A stretch of 64,000 nucleotides of DNA from Rhodobacter sp. (GTDB taxonomy: Bacteria > Pseudomonadota > Alphaproteobacteria > Rhodobacterales > Rhodobacteraceae): the NCBI GenBank assembly GCA_020637555.1, contig JACKKF010000004.1:372001-436000 (forward strand). Direction: 5' to 3'. Numbering within the stretch: the stretch's first letter is position 1; each line of letters opens with the position of its first letter. Shown here piece by piece: positions 51,778 to 59,140 of the stretch. The notes below the pieces were generated by a model. That model worked only from the letters and a program-made list of their open reading frames with translations. It did no database searches and was not told the DNA's origin. The position numbers were made by a program, and so were the translations under genes.

Positions 51778-52603
51778 GGCGGGTCTCGTCGATCAGGGTT
51801 GCGGCGCGCTGGGCCTCGGCGCGCAGGACGGGCCATTCGGGGACGTCGTTGTCCCATTCGATCAGTGTGGGCAGGGGGCCGGTTCGGGCCAGGACGTCGG
51901 CGAACAGGGACCAGACCGGATCCGCGACCGGGCGCGCGTGGCTGTCGATCAGCAGGCGATCGTCCGCGGTTCCGTCGACCTCGTGACCGGCAAGATGAAT
52001 TTCGCCGACCGGATCGAGCGGAAATTCGGCCAGATAGTCGAGCGGATCGAAACGGTGGTTCATCGCGCTGACAAAGACGTTGTTCACATCGAGCAACAGA
52101 CCGCAGCCGGTGCGCCGGGCAATCTGGCGCAGAAAGTCCGTCTCGCTCCAGGTGCTTTCGGCAAAGGTCAGATAGGTCGCCGGGTTTTCCAGCAGCATCC
52201 GCATGCCCAGCGTGTCCTGCACCTGGTCGACATGGTCGCAGATCGTGGCAAGTGTCTGGTCGGTATAGGGCAGGGGCAGAAGATCGTTCAACCAGGCCGC
52301 CCCGTGCGAGGACCAGGCCAGGTGTTCCGAGAAGCTCTCGGGCCGGTGGCGGGCGAGCAGGCCCTGCAACCGCGCGAGATGGTCGCGGTCCAGCGGTTGC
52401 GCGCCACCGATGGACAGGCCGACCCCGTGGACAGACAGCGCGTGGTCGGCGTGCAGCCGGTCCAGCATCGCGTGCGGCGCGCCGCCCGCGCCCATGTAGT
52501 TCTCGGCGTGGACCTCGATGAAACCCACCGGGCCGGGGTCTTGCAGGATCTGGGTGAAATGCGCGGGCTTGAAGCCGATTCCGGCGCGGGCGGGCAGGGG
52601 CAT
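51761..52603 (-). CDS. bufB: BufB-like MNIO enzyme (DUF692)
   Basis: Multinuclear non-heme iron-dependent oxidase with a TIM barrel, the group of MbnB and TglH. It has 280 residues. Family stretches are GIGFKPAHFTQIL, SVHGVGLSIGG (His59), SFSEHLAW, MLLENPATYL (Glu139), LLDVNNVFVSAMNH (Asp172), GEIHLAGHE (His203) and TLIEWDNDVPEWP. These His and acidic residues are probable iron ligands. In bufferin systems the enzyme converts cysteines of the DUF2282 precursor to thiooxazoles. It follows bufA by 54 nt, with a hairpin between. Confidence 0.92.
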   Translation of the reverse strand: MPLPARAGIGFKPAHFTQILQDPGPVGFIEVHAENYMGAGGAPHAMLDRLHADHALSVHGVGLSIGGAQPLDRDHLARLQGLLARHRPESFSEHLAWSSHGAAWLNDLLPLPYTDQTLATICDHVDQVQDTLGMRMLLENPATYLTFAESTWSETDFLRQIARRTGCGLLLDVNNVFVSAMNHRFDPLDYLAEFPLDPVGEIHLAGHEVDGTADDRLLIDSHARPVADPVWSLFADVLARTGPLPTLIEWDNDVPEWPVLRAEAQRAATLIDETRHVPAQ

Positions 52604-52624
52604 GGCGGATCCTCGGGCAGGGTG

Positions 52625-52649
52625 CGGGCGGGCCGAAAGGGCCCGCCCG
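52625..52649 (-). terminator. Hairpin between bufA and bufB
   Basis: A 10-bp perfect stem CGGGCGGGCC/GGCCCGCCCG (52625-52634 with 52640-52649) with a 5-nt loop lies 8 nt after the bufA stop. No T-tract follows. It likely protects the bufA message or limits read-through so that precursor exceeds enzyme. Confidence 0.6.
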
Positions 52650-52657
52650 GTCGGGGG

Positions 52658-52960
52658 TCACGCGGGCAGGTCGCGGTCCAGCGGTTCGAGCGAGCCCATG
52701 CGCGCATGACCCATCGAGTCGGCGGGCAGTTCGATCGAGGTGCAGGTGCCGGTGGGCACCGCTTTCCAGGCGTTGCCCTGATAGTCGATGGTCGAGGTGC
52801 CCGCGCATGTGGTGCCGGGGCCGGCCGCGCAATCGTTCTGGCCAGCCATCGACACGCCGTAGCAATGCTCCATCGCCATGTCATCGGCCTGGGCGGCGCC
52901 GGCGGCCATGGTCAGTGCGGCCGCGATGGAGGCTGCGAGGATCGGGGTGGTCTTGGTCAT
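52658..52960 (-). CDS. bufA: BufA-like DUF2282 bufferin precursor peptide
   Basis: A 100-residue secreted RiPP precursor. The Sec signal peptide (ILAASIAAALTMAAGAAQA) is probably cut after Ala25. The mature part has the four-cysteine DUF2282 pattern: Cys33 in EHCYGVSMAGQNDC, Cys44, Cys52 in TTCAGTSTIDYQGNAW, and Cys73 in VPTGTC. A 27-residue acidic tail follows. Bufferins carry modified cysteines that bind copper. AGGAG precedes the ATG at 52958-52960. The gene heads the operon bufA-bufB-bufC-doxX. Confidence 0.9.
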   Translation of the reverse strand: MTKTTPILAASIAAALTMAAGAAQADDMAMEHCYGVSMAGQNDCAAGPGTTCAGTSTIDYQGNAWKAVPTGTCTSIELPADSMGHARMGSLEPLDRDLPA

Positions 52961-53006
52961 CTGAAAGTCTCCTGTTGAGGGCCGCCTCGATGCGGACCTG
53001 CCGGGC

Positions 53007-53034
53007 ATGACGGCGCCACGGCGCGGTTCGTTAC
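53007..53034 (-). promoter_or_regulatory. Candidate ECF-sigma promoter of bufA
   Basis: On the minus strand GTAACG (53034-53029) and CGTCAT (53012-53007) are spaced by 16 nt. The pattern matches that before the sigma gene (GTAACA-N16-CGTATC). It would start transcription about 40 nt before the bufA ATG. Confidence 0.6.
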
Positions 53035-53091
53035 GCGCTTCACGCAGCCGTGACATCCCCGCGATTTTCAGTGAAATTGCCGACATCCGGT

Positions 53092-53119
53092 GTAACAAGA
53101 GCCGCGTTTCGCCCGTATC
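53092..53119 (+). promoter_or_regulatory. Candidate autoregulatory ECF-sigma promoter
   Basis: GTAACA (53092-53097) and CGTATC (53114-53119) are 16 nt apart, just before the GTG start of the sigma factor at 53129. Transcripts would be almost leaderless. Sigma-F of Caulobacter uses a GTAACC-type −35, which supports the reading. Confidence 0.6.
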
Positions 53120-53128
53120 GGAGCCCAA

Positions 53129-53674
53129 GTGACGAGTCGCGAGGAAAACTGGGAGGACCTGATGCGCGCCGCAAATCGCGGCGATCAACGGGCCTATGCC
53201 GTTCTCCTCGGGGCCATTGCGCCGGTGGTGCGCGGCATCGTGCGCGCACGGGGCGCTGCCTTGGGGAACGAACACTGTGAAGACATCGTGCAGGACGTGC
53301 TGCTGACGATCCACCTGAAACGGCAGACCTGGCGCGAGGAAGCACCGCTCAGGCCCTGGATCTATGCGATCACCCGGCACAAGGTGATCGACGCCTTTCG
53401 CGCGCGCGGAAACCGCGTGGACCTGCCGGTCGAGGATTTCGCCGAGATCCTGCCCGCGCCCGCGACCGAGGACCCGATCGCGGCGCGGGACATGGCGCGC
53501 GTGATCGACCAGCTGGAGCCGCGCGCGGCGCAGATCGTGCGCGCTATCGGGATCGACGGCGAGACCACCGCCGAGACGGGCGCGCGTCTGGGCATGACCG
53601 AAGGCGCGGTGCGCGTCGCCCTGCATCGGGCGCTGAAGCGTCTGGCGCAATTGCGAGAGAGGATGATCGAATGA
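53129..53674 (+). CDS. ECF-family RNA polymerase sigma factor (SigF-like)
   Basis: Extracytoplasmic-function sigma factor of 181 residues. Region 2 has CEDIVQDVLLTIHLKRQTWR and PLRPWIYAITRHKVIDAFR. Region 4 has LEPRAAQIVRAIGIDGETTAETGARLGMTEGAVRVALHRALKRLAQL. It starts with GTG; no upstream in-frame alternative is better. The next gene, an NrsF-type anti-sigma, overlaps it by ATGA. This matches the Caulobacter SigF-NrsF system, which controls bufferin operons under metal stress. Confidence 0.92.
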   Translation: MTSREENWEDLMRAANRGDQRAYAVLLGAIAPVVRGIVRARGAALGNEHCEDIVQDVLLTIHLKRQTWREEAPLRPWIYAITRHKVIDAFRARGNRVDLPVEDFAEILPAPATEDPIAARDMARVIDQLEPRAAQIVRAIGIDGETTAETGARLGMTEGAVRVALHRALKRLAQLRERMIE

Positions 53675-54303
53675 ACACCGACGACCTGATCGCTGCCTTG
53701 TCCGCCGATGGCGGTCCGCGCCTGACACCCGAAGGGCGGATGCTGCGCAGCCTGCCCGTCGCGGTGTTTCTGGCGCTTGTCGCGTTGCTTGCGGGTTGGC
53801 ACGCGCGCCCCGATCTGGCGCAGGCGCTGGCATCGGTCGCGGTTTACAAGACGCTCGTGCCGCTGGGGCTGGCGGCGCTGGCGCTCTGGCTGGTGCAGGC
53901 GATCTGTCACCCCGAATCCCGGATCAGGGCGCAAACCGGATTGCTGGGGATCGCGCTGGCGGCATTGACCCTGGTGCTGGGCTGGACGCTGGCCACCACC
54001 TCGGCCGCCGAGATGGTGGCGCAACTGTCGACGCCCGATCTGGTCAACTGCCTGATTTCGGTGCCCGCGCTGTCCGTTCCCGCGCTGGTCGCGGGGTTCT
54101 GGGCGATGCGGGCCGGGGCACCCCGCAACCCGGTGGCGGCGGGCGCGGCCCTGGGGTTGATGGCAGCGGCTGCGGCGGCTGCGGTCTATTCGCTGCATTG
54201 CCCGCATGACGCCGTGATCTATTTCTTCACCGGCTATGGCATCGCGATCGCCGTGGTCACGCTGATCGGCGCGGCGCTGGGCGGGCGGCTGCTGCGCTGG
54301 TGA
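53671..54303 (+). CDS. nrsF: NrsF-family (DUF1109) anti-sigma membrane protein
   Basis: A 210-residue protein with six hydrophobic helices. The N-terminal cytoplasmic part (MNTDDLIAALSADGG) probably holds the sigma factor. Two conserved cysteines are in the expected places: Cys127 in DLVNCLISVP and Cys177 in SLHCPHDAVIYF. In Caulobacter NrsF the equivalent cysteines are needed for metal sensing. It overlaps the sigma gene by ATGA. It is convergent with the PutR gene, with no bases between the stops. Confidence 0.92.
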   Translation: MNTDDLIAALSADGGPRLTPEGRMLRSLPVAVFLALVALLAGWHARPDLAQALASVAVYKTLVPLGLAALALWLVQAICHPESRIRAQTGLLGIALAALTLVLGWTLATTSAAEMVAQLSTPDLVNCLISVPALSVPALVAGFWAMRAGAPRNPVAAGAALGLMAAAAAAAVYSLHCPHDAVIYFFTGYGIAIAVVTLIGAALGGRLLRW

Positions 54304-54762
54304 TCATCGCCCGCCTTCCTTGACGGATTCCATCGCCACATGGGTCGATGTCGAGGCCACATGCGGCAGGCGCGAGATCTTCTCGGCCAGGGTATGACGG
54401 TAATCCACGATATCGGCGCTGCGCACCTTGAGCAGATAGTCGAAGGCACCGGCGATCATGTGGCATTCCTCGATCTCGGGGGTGGCCATGACCGCTGTGT
54501 TGAAGGATTTCAGCGCCGATTCGCGGGTGTCGGACAGCTTGACCTCGACAAAGACGATATGCCCCATGCCCAGGCGTTGATGGTCCAGCAGCGCCTGGTA
54601 TCCGGTGATGAATCCCGCGTTCTCCAGGCGTTTCAACCGGGCCTGCGTCGGCGATTTCGACAGGCTGATGCGGCTGGCCAGTTCGGTCACGCTGATCCGC
54701 CCCTCGTGGCGCAGAACGCGCAGGATCGCCAGGTCGAAACTGTCCAGATCGTCGCGGGTCAT
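54304..54762 (-). CDS. putR: Lrp/AsnC-family regulator, PutR-like
   Basis: A 152-residue Lrp-type regulator. The N-terminal winged HTH is FDLAILRVLRHEGRISVTELASRISLSKSPTQARLKRLENAGFITGY. The C-terminal RAM domain, with HIVFVEVKL and ECHMIAGAFDYLLKVRSADIVDY, would bind proline. Its gene is divergent from putA, the usual arrangement for PutR, which activates putA when proline is present. The long open frame upstream is antisense to putA and not part of it. Confidence 0.9.
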   Translation of the reverse strand: MTRDDLDSFDLAILRVLRHEGRISVTELASRISLSKSPTQARLKRLENAGFITGYQALLDHQRLGMGHIVFVEVKLSDTRESALKSFNTAVMATPEIEECHMIAGAFDYLLKVRSADIVDYRHTLAEKISRLPHVASTSTHVAMESVKEGGR

Positions 54763-54842
54763 TTGGCCGTTTCCTTTGCGTAAATCGGGAATTTCGCCTT
54801 GGGTTGATGGGTAATCGGGAAGAAGGCGGGCCTGCTTCGCTG

Positions 54843-54856
54843 TATTCAGGGGAATA
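54843..54856. promoter_or_regulatory. Inverted repeat upstream of putA, candidate PutR site
   Basis: TATTCAGGGGAATA is a perfect 5-4-5 inverted repeat 23 bp before the putA ATG, AT-rich relative to surroundings. Lrp-type regulators favour such sites. Confidence 0.4.
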
Positions 54857-54879
54857 TCTGTAACCCCTTGGGTGCCTCC

Positions 54880-57800
54880 ATGCAAACCGATCCCCTGCTG
54901 ACTGCCCTGCCGCCGGACGAAGAGGCGCTGGTCGCCACCCTGATCGACACCGCCGCGCTGGATGCTGCGGCCCGCGCCCGCATCACCGCCCACGCCGCCC
55001 GGCTGGTGCGCGAGATCCGCGCCGGCGCCCGCCCGGGCCTGATGGAGGTGTTCCTGGCGGAATACGGTCTTTCGACCGACGAGGGCATTGCCCTGATGTG
55101 CCTGGCCGAGGCGCTGCTCAGGGTGCCCGACGCCGGCACCATGGATGCCCTGATCGAGGACAAGATCGCACCGTCGGACTGGGGCAAGCATCTGGGGCAT
55201 TCGGCCTCGTCGCTGGTCAATGCCTCGACCTGGGCGCTGATGCTGACGGGGCGCGTGCTGGACGAGGACCGCGAACCGGGCGTCGCCGGGCATCTGCGGG
55301 CGGCGGTCAGGCGGCTGGGAGAGCCGATGATCCGCACGGCGGTGGGCCGGGCCATGCGGGAAATGGGTCGCCAGTTCGTTCTGGGCGAGACGATCGACGC
55401 CGCCATGAAACGCGGCGCGGCGATGGAGGCGCGCGGCTATGCCTATTCCTATGACATGCTGGGCGAGGCCGCCCGCACCGACGAGGACGCGCTGCGCTAT
55501 CAATCCGCCTATGCGGCGGCGATCGACTCCATCGGCAAGGGCTGCGCCGGGCACGACATCAAGGCCAATCCCGGGATCTCGGTCAAGCTGTCGGCGTTGC
55601 ATCCCCGCTATGAGGAAGGCCAGCGCGCCCGCGTGATGGCAGACCTGGTTCCGCGCGTCACCAGGCTGGCGCGGATGGCCGCCAAACGCGGCATGGGGTT
55701 CAACATCGACGCCGAGGAACAGGATCGCCTGGCCTTGTCGCGCGACGTGATCGCCGCCGTGCTGGCTGACCCGGCCCTGGAAGGGTGGGACGGCTTCGGC
55801 GTGGTGGTGCAGGCCTATGGTCCGCGCGCAGGCGCGATGATCGACTGGTTGCACGCCGAGGCCACGCGGCTGGACCGCAAGCTGATGGTGCGGCTGGTCA
55901 AGGGCGCCTACTGGGATGCCGAAATCAAGCGTGCGCAGGTGTTGGGTCTGCCCGGGTTCCCGGTGTTCACCGCCAAGACCGCGACAGACATTTCCTATAT
56001 CGCCAATGCCCGCAGGCTCTTGGGGATGACCGATCGCTTGTATCCGCAATTCGCCACGCACAACGCCCATACCGTCGCGGCCGTGCTGGACATGGCAAGG
56101 GACCTGCCGCGCGACGCGTTCGAATTCCAGCGCCTGCACGGGATGGGCGAACGCCTGCATGACATCGTGCTGGAAGGGGAAAAGACCCGCTGCCGCATCT
56201 ATGCCCCGGTCGGCGCCCATCGCGACCTGCTGGCCTATCTGGTGCGCCGCCTGCTCGAGAACGGCGCGAACTCGTCCTTTGTGAACCAGATCGTCGATGA
56301 AAAGGTCCCGCCCGAAGTGGTGGCTGCCGACCCCGTGGCCCGCCACCGTCCGCTCGCCCTGACGACCGGCCCGGCGCTGTTCGCGCCCGAGCGGAACAAT
56401 TCGCGGGGCTGGGACCTGACCTCGGCGCTGGATCTCGACACGATCGAGACCGCCCGCGCCCCCCATGCCGCGACGGTGTTCCAGGGGGGGGCGCGGCTGT
56501 GCGGGCCGGCAGGCGGGGGCACGCCTGTCACGGTGCGCAACCCGGCGCGGCCCGATGACCTGGTGGGCCGTGTCACCCAGGCCAGCCGCGCCGATGTCGA
56601 TGCCGCGCTGTCCGCCGCGCGTGTCTGGGACGCACCGGCGGCCGAGCGGGCGCGCATCCTGAACGTTGCCGCCGATCTCTATGAATCCGCATTCGGCCGG
56701 TTCTTCGCCCTGCTGGCGCGCGAGGCCGGAAAGGGCCTGCCCGATTGCGTGGGCGAATTGCGCGAGGCGGTGGATTTCCTGCGCTACTACGCCGCGCGGA
56801 TCACGCCCGAGATGGCACCGCGCGGGCGGATCGTCTGCATCTCGCCGTGGAACTTCCCGCTGGCGATCTTCACGGGGCAGATCGCGGGGGCCCTGGCCGC
56901 CGGCAATGCCGTGCTGGCGAAACCGGCCGAACAGACCGCCCTCATCGCCAGCCTGGCCGTCGATCTGCTGATCGAGGCCGGCGTGCCGGCGAGCGCCGTG
57001 CAGCTGCTGCCCGGCGATGGCGCCGAAGTGGGCGCCGCGCTGACCGCGGACCCGCGGGTGGATGGTGTGGTCTTCACCGGCTCGACCGAAACCGCGCAGG
57101 TGATCCGCCGGGCCATGGCGGCCCATCTGGACCCTGGCGCGCCGCTGATCGCGGAAACCGGCGGGCTGAACGCGATGGTGGTCGATTCCACCGCGCTGCC
57201 CGAACAGGCGGTGCGCGATGTGGTGGCCAGCGCATTCCAGTCGGCCGGGCAGCGGTGCTCGGCCTTGCGGTGCCTCTATGTGCAGGAGGACGTGGCGCCG
57301 GGGGTGATTGCCATGCTGACCGGGGCCATGGACGCCCTGACACTGGGCGATCCCTGGGCGCTTTCCACCGACGTGGGCCCGGTGATCGACGCCGAGGCCG
57401 CCCGCGAGATCCGCGCCTATGTCGCCGAGGCGCGCCGCGCGGGCCGGGTTCTGCACGAACTGCGCGCGCCCGCGCAGGGGCATTTCGTCGCGCCCGTGGT
57501 GATCGAGGTCGGCGGTATCGACGACCTGCCGCGCGAGATCTTTGGCCCGGTGCTGCATGTCGCCCGGTTCAAGGGGCGCGACCTGCCCAAGGTTCTGGAC
57601 GCGGTGAATGCGCGCGGCTACGGGCTGACCTTTGGGCTGCACACCCGGATCGACAACCGCGTGCAAGAGGTGGTCGAGGCCCTGCACGTCGGCAACCTCT
57701 ATGTGAACCGCAACCAGATCGGCGCGGTCGTCGGATCGCAGCCTTTTGGGGGCGAAGGGCTGTCCGGCACCGGGCCCAAGGCCGGCGGGCCACAGTATGT

Positions 57801-58308
57801 TGCGCGGCTGGCACGGCCTGCCGCGGCATCCGAGCATCCCGACGCCGTGGCCGATCCGGCGGATCTGGGCGCGTTGCAAAAGGCGCTGCGCGCGGCAGGC
57901 CCCGACACCGCGCTGGCCACCCATGACCTGCCCGGACCGACGGGTGAATCGAACAGGTTGAGCCTGCACGCACGGGGTCCCGTCCTGTGCCTGGGGCCGG
58001 GTGCCCGGGCCGAGGCCGCGCAGGTCGCCGCGATCCGCGCAGCCGGGGGTGTTGCCGTCGCGGCCGGGGGCGCGGTGCCCGCGGACTGGCTGGAAACCGC
58101 CACTGGCCTGTCTGGCGTGCTGTGGTGGGGCGATGCGGCCATGGCGCGCGCCCTTGCGGTGGCGCTGTCGCGGCGTGCCGGGCCGATCCTGCCCCTGATC
58201 ACGGCCATGCCGGATGCCGCCCACGCCCTGACCGAGCGTCATCTGTGCATCGATACCACGGCCTCGGGCGGGAATGCGCAACTGCTTGTTGCTGCAACGA
58301 GTGCTTGA
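54880..58308 (+). CDS. putA: PutA, bifunctional proline dehydrogenase / L-glutamate gamma-semialdehyde dehydrogenase
   Basis: Oxidises proline to glutamate in two steps with FAD and NAD. It has 1142 residues. There is no N-terminal ribbon-helix-helix domain, so it cannot self-repress, which fits the separate PutR. The PRODH barrel (about 120-470) shows NPGISVKLSALHPRYE, IDAEEQDRLALS, LVKGAYWDAEIKRAQ, and RRLLENGANSSFVNQIV. The ALDH domain (about 520-990) shows ISPWNFPLAIF, FTGSTETAQVI, the catalytic Cys793 in GQRCSALR, and EIFGPVLHV. A C-terminal region of about 150 residues is ALDH-superfamily-like. Confidence 0.96.
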   Translation: MQTDPLLTALPPDEEALVATLIDTAALDAAARARITAHAARLVREIRAGARPGLMEVFLAEYGLSTDEGIALMCLAEALLRVPDAGTMDALIEDKIAPSDWGKHLGHSASSLVNASTWALMLTGRVLDEDREPGVAGHLRAAVRRLGEPMIRTAVGRAMREMGRQFVLGETIDAAMKRGAAMEARGYAYSYDMLGEAARTDEDALRYQSAYAAAIDSIGKGCAGHDIKANPGISVKLSALHPRYEEGQRARVMADLVPRVTRLARMAAKRGMGFNIDAEEQDRLALSRDVIAAVLADPALEGWDGFGVVVQAYGPRAGAMIDWLHAEATRLDRKLMVRLVKGAYWDAEIKRAQVLGLPGFPVFTAKTATDISYIANARRLLGMTDRLYPQFATHNAHTVAAVLDMARDLPRDAFEFQRLHGMGERLHDIVLEGEKTRCRIYAPVGAHRDLLAYLVRRLLENGANSSFVNQIVDEKVPPEVVAADPVARHRPLALTTGPALFAPERNNSRGWDLTSALDLDTIETARAPHAATVFQGGARLCGPAGGGTPVTVRNPARPDDLVGRVTQASRADVDAALSAARVWDAPAAERARILNVAADLYESAFGRFFALLAREAGKGLPDCVGELREAVDFLRYYAARITPEMAPRGRIVCISPWNFPLAIFTGQIAGALAAGNAVLAKPAEQTALIASLAVDLLIEAGVPASAVQLLPGDGAEVGAALTADPRVDGVVFTGSTETAQVIRRAMAAHLDPGAPLIAETGGLNAMVVDSTALPEQAVRDVVASAFQSAGQRCSALRCLYVQEDVAPGVIAMLTGAMDALTLGDPWALSTDVGPVIDAEAAREIRAYVAEARRAGRVLHELRAPAQGHFVAPVVIEVGGIDDLPREIFGPVLHVARFKGRDLPKVLDAVNARGYGLTFGLHTRIDNRVQEVVEALHVGNLYVNRNQIGAVVGSQPFGGEGLSGTGPKAGGPQYVARLARPAAASEHPDAVADPADLGALQKALRAAGPDTALATHDLPGPTGESNRLSLHARGPVLCLGPGARAEAAQVAAIRAAGGVAVAAGGAVPADWLETATGLSGVLWWGDAAMARALAVALSRRAGPILPLITAMPDAAHALTERHLCIDTTASGGNAQLLVAATSA

Positions 58309-58340
58309 CGGATGGCCGCGGATCGCGGAAGGGTCCTGCC

Positions 58341-59126
58341 ATGCTACCTATACGCGACCGCAACCCTTCAGGACAGACGCCCTATGTGACCTGGGCGTTG
58401 ATCGCCGTGAATGTCGCGGTGTTCATGGCCTATTGGCCGCTGGGCACGACCGAGTCGGTGCACGAGGTCTTTCGCCAGTGGGGCATGGTGCCCACCCGGT
58501 TGAGCCAGGGGCAGGGCCTGTATACGCCGCTGACCGCGATGTTCGTGCACGGTGGCTGGCTGCATATCGCCCTGAACATGCTGTTTCTGCGCATCTTCGG
58601 TGACAACCTCGAGGCCGAGATGGGCCACGCGCGGTTCCTGGGCTTCTACCTGCTCACAGGATTGATCGCGTTTGTGCTGCAATACATCGCCGCGCCGTTC
58701 AGCCCGGTGCCGGTTGCCGGGGCCTCGGGTGCCGTTGCCGGTGTCATGGGGGGGTATCTGCTGATGTTCCCGCGCGCGCGCGTCGACCTGCTGCTCTATT
58801 TCATCGTCGGCCTCAGGGTGGTTCCTGTGCCTGCCTGGGGTTTGCTGGGGCTTTGGTTCCTGTTGCAGGTGCTGGGGGGGCTGTCTGCCCCTGTTGGCGG
58901 CTCGGTGGCGTTCTGGGCCCATGTCGGCGGTTTCCTGGCCGGGATCGGGCTGAGCGTCCGCCTGTGGCGGATGCGCGGCGCACGGACCTTCTGGCGGCGC
59001 TATGGGGGACGGCCCCCGCACCCGACCGCGCAGGTCGAAATTCCTGTCGTGCGCCGGCGCGGGGCCCCGCTGCCGCCACCGCAGCCCAGCGGGCTGTTCC
59101 GGCGCGACGGCGATCTCAGGCGCTGA
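58341..59126 (+). CDS. Rhomboid-family intramembrane serine protease
   Basis: A 261-residue protein with six or more helices. The catalytic serine is in VAGASGAVAGVMGGYLLMFP, the catalytic histidine in FWAHVGGFLAGIG, and the WLHIALNMLFLRIFGDNLE loop (HxxxN) is typical. The C-terminal 50 residues are a basic, proline-rich cytoplasmic tail. Substrates are unknown. The start ATG at 58341 is followed by LPIRDRNPSGQTPYVTW. It lies 32 nt after putA, so it may be in the same transcript. Confidence 0.92.
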   Translation: MLPIRDRNPSGQTPYVTWALIAVNVAVFMAYWPLGTTESVHEVFRQWGMVPTRLSQGQGLYTPLTAMFVHGGWLHIALNMLFLRIFGDNLEAEMGHARFLGFYLLTGLIAFVLQYIAAPFSPVPVAGASGAVAGVMGGYLLMFPRARVDLLLYFIVGLRVVPVPAWGLLGLWFLLQVLGGLSAPVGGSVAFWAHVGGFLAGIGLSVRLWRMRGARTFWRRYGGRPPHPTAQVEIPVVRRRGAPLPPPQPSGLFRRDGDLRR

Positions 59127-59140
59127 ACGGCCGGTCGGGG

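Noticed and set aside
54763..58281. Open frame of over 1000 codons antisense to putA
   Set aside because: Continuous with the PutR frame but composed of low-complexity His/Arg/Gly-rich residues; putA on the other strand is unambiguous.
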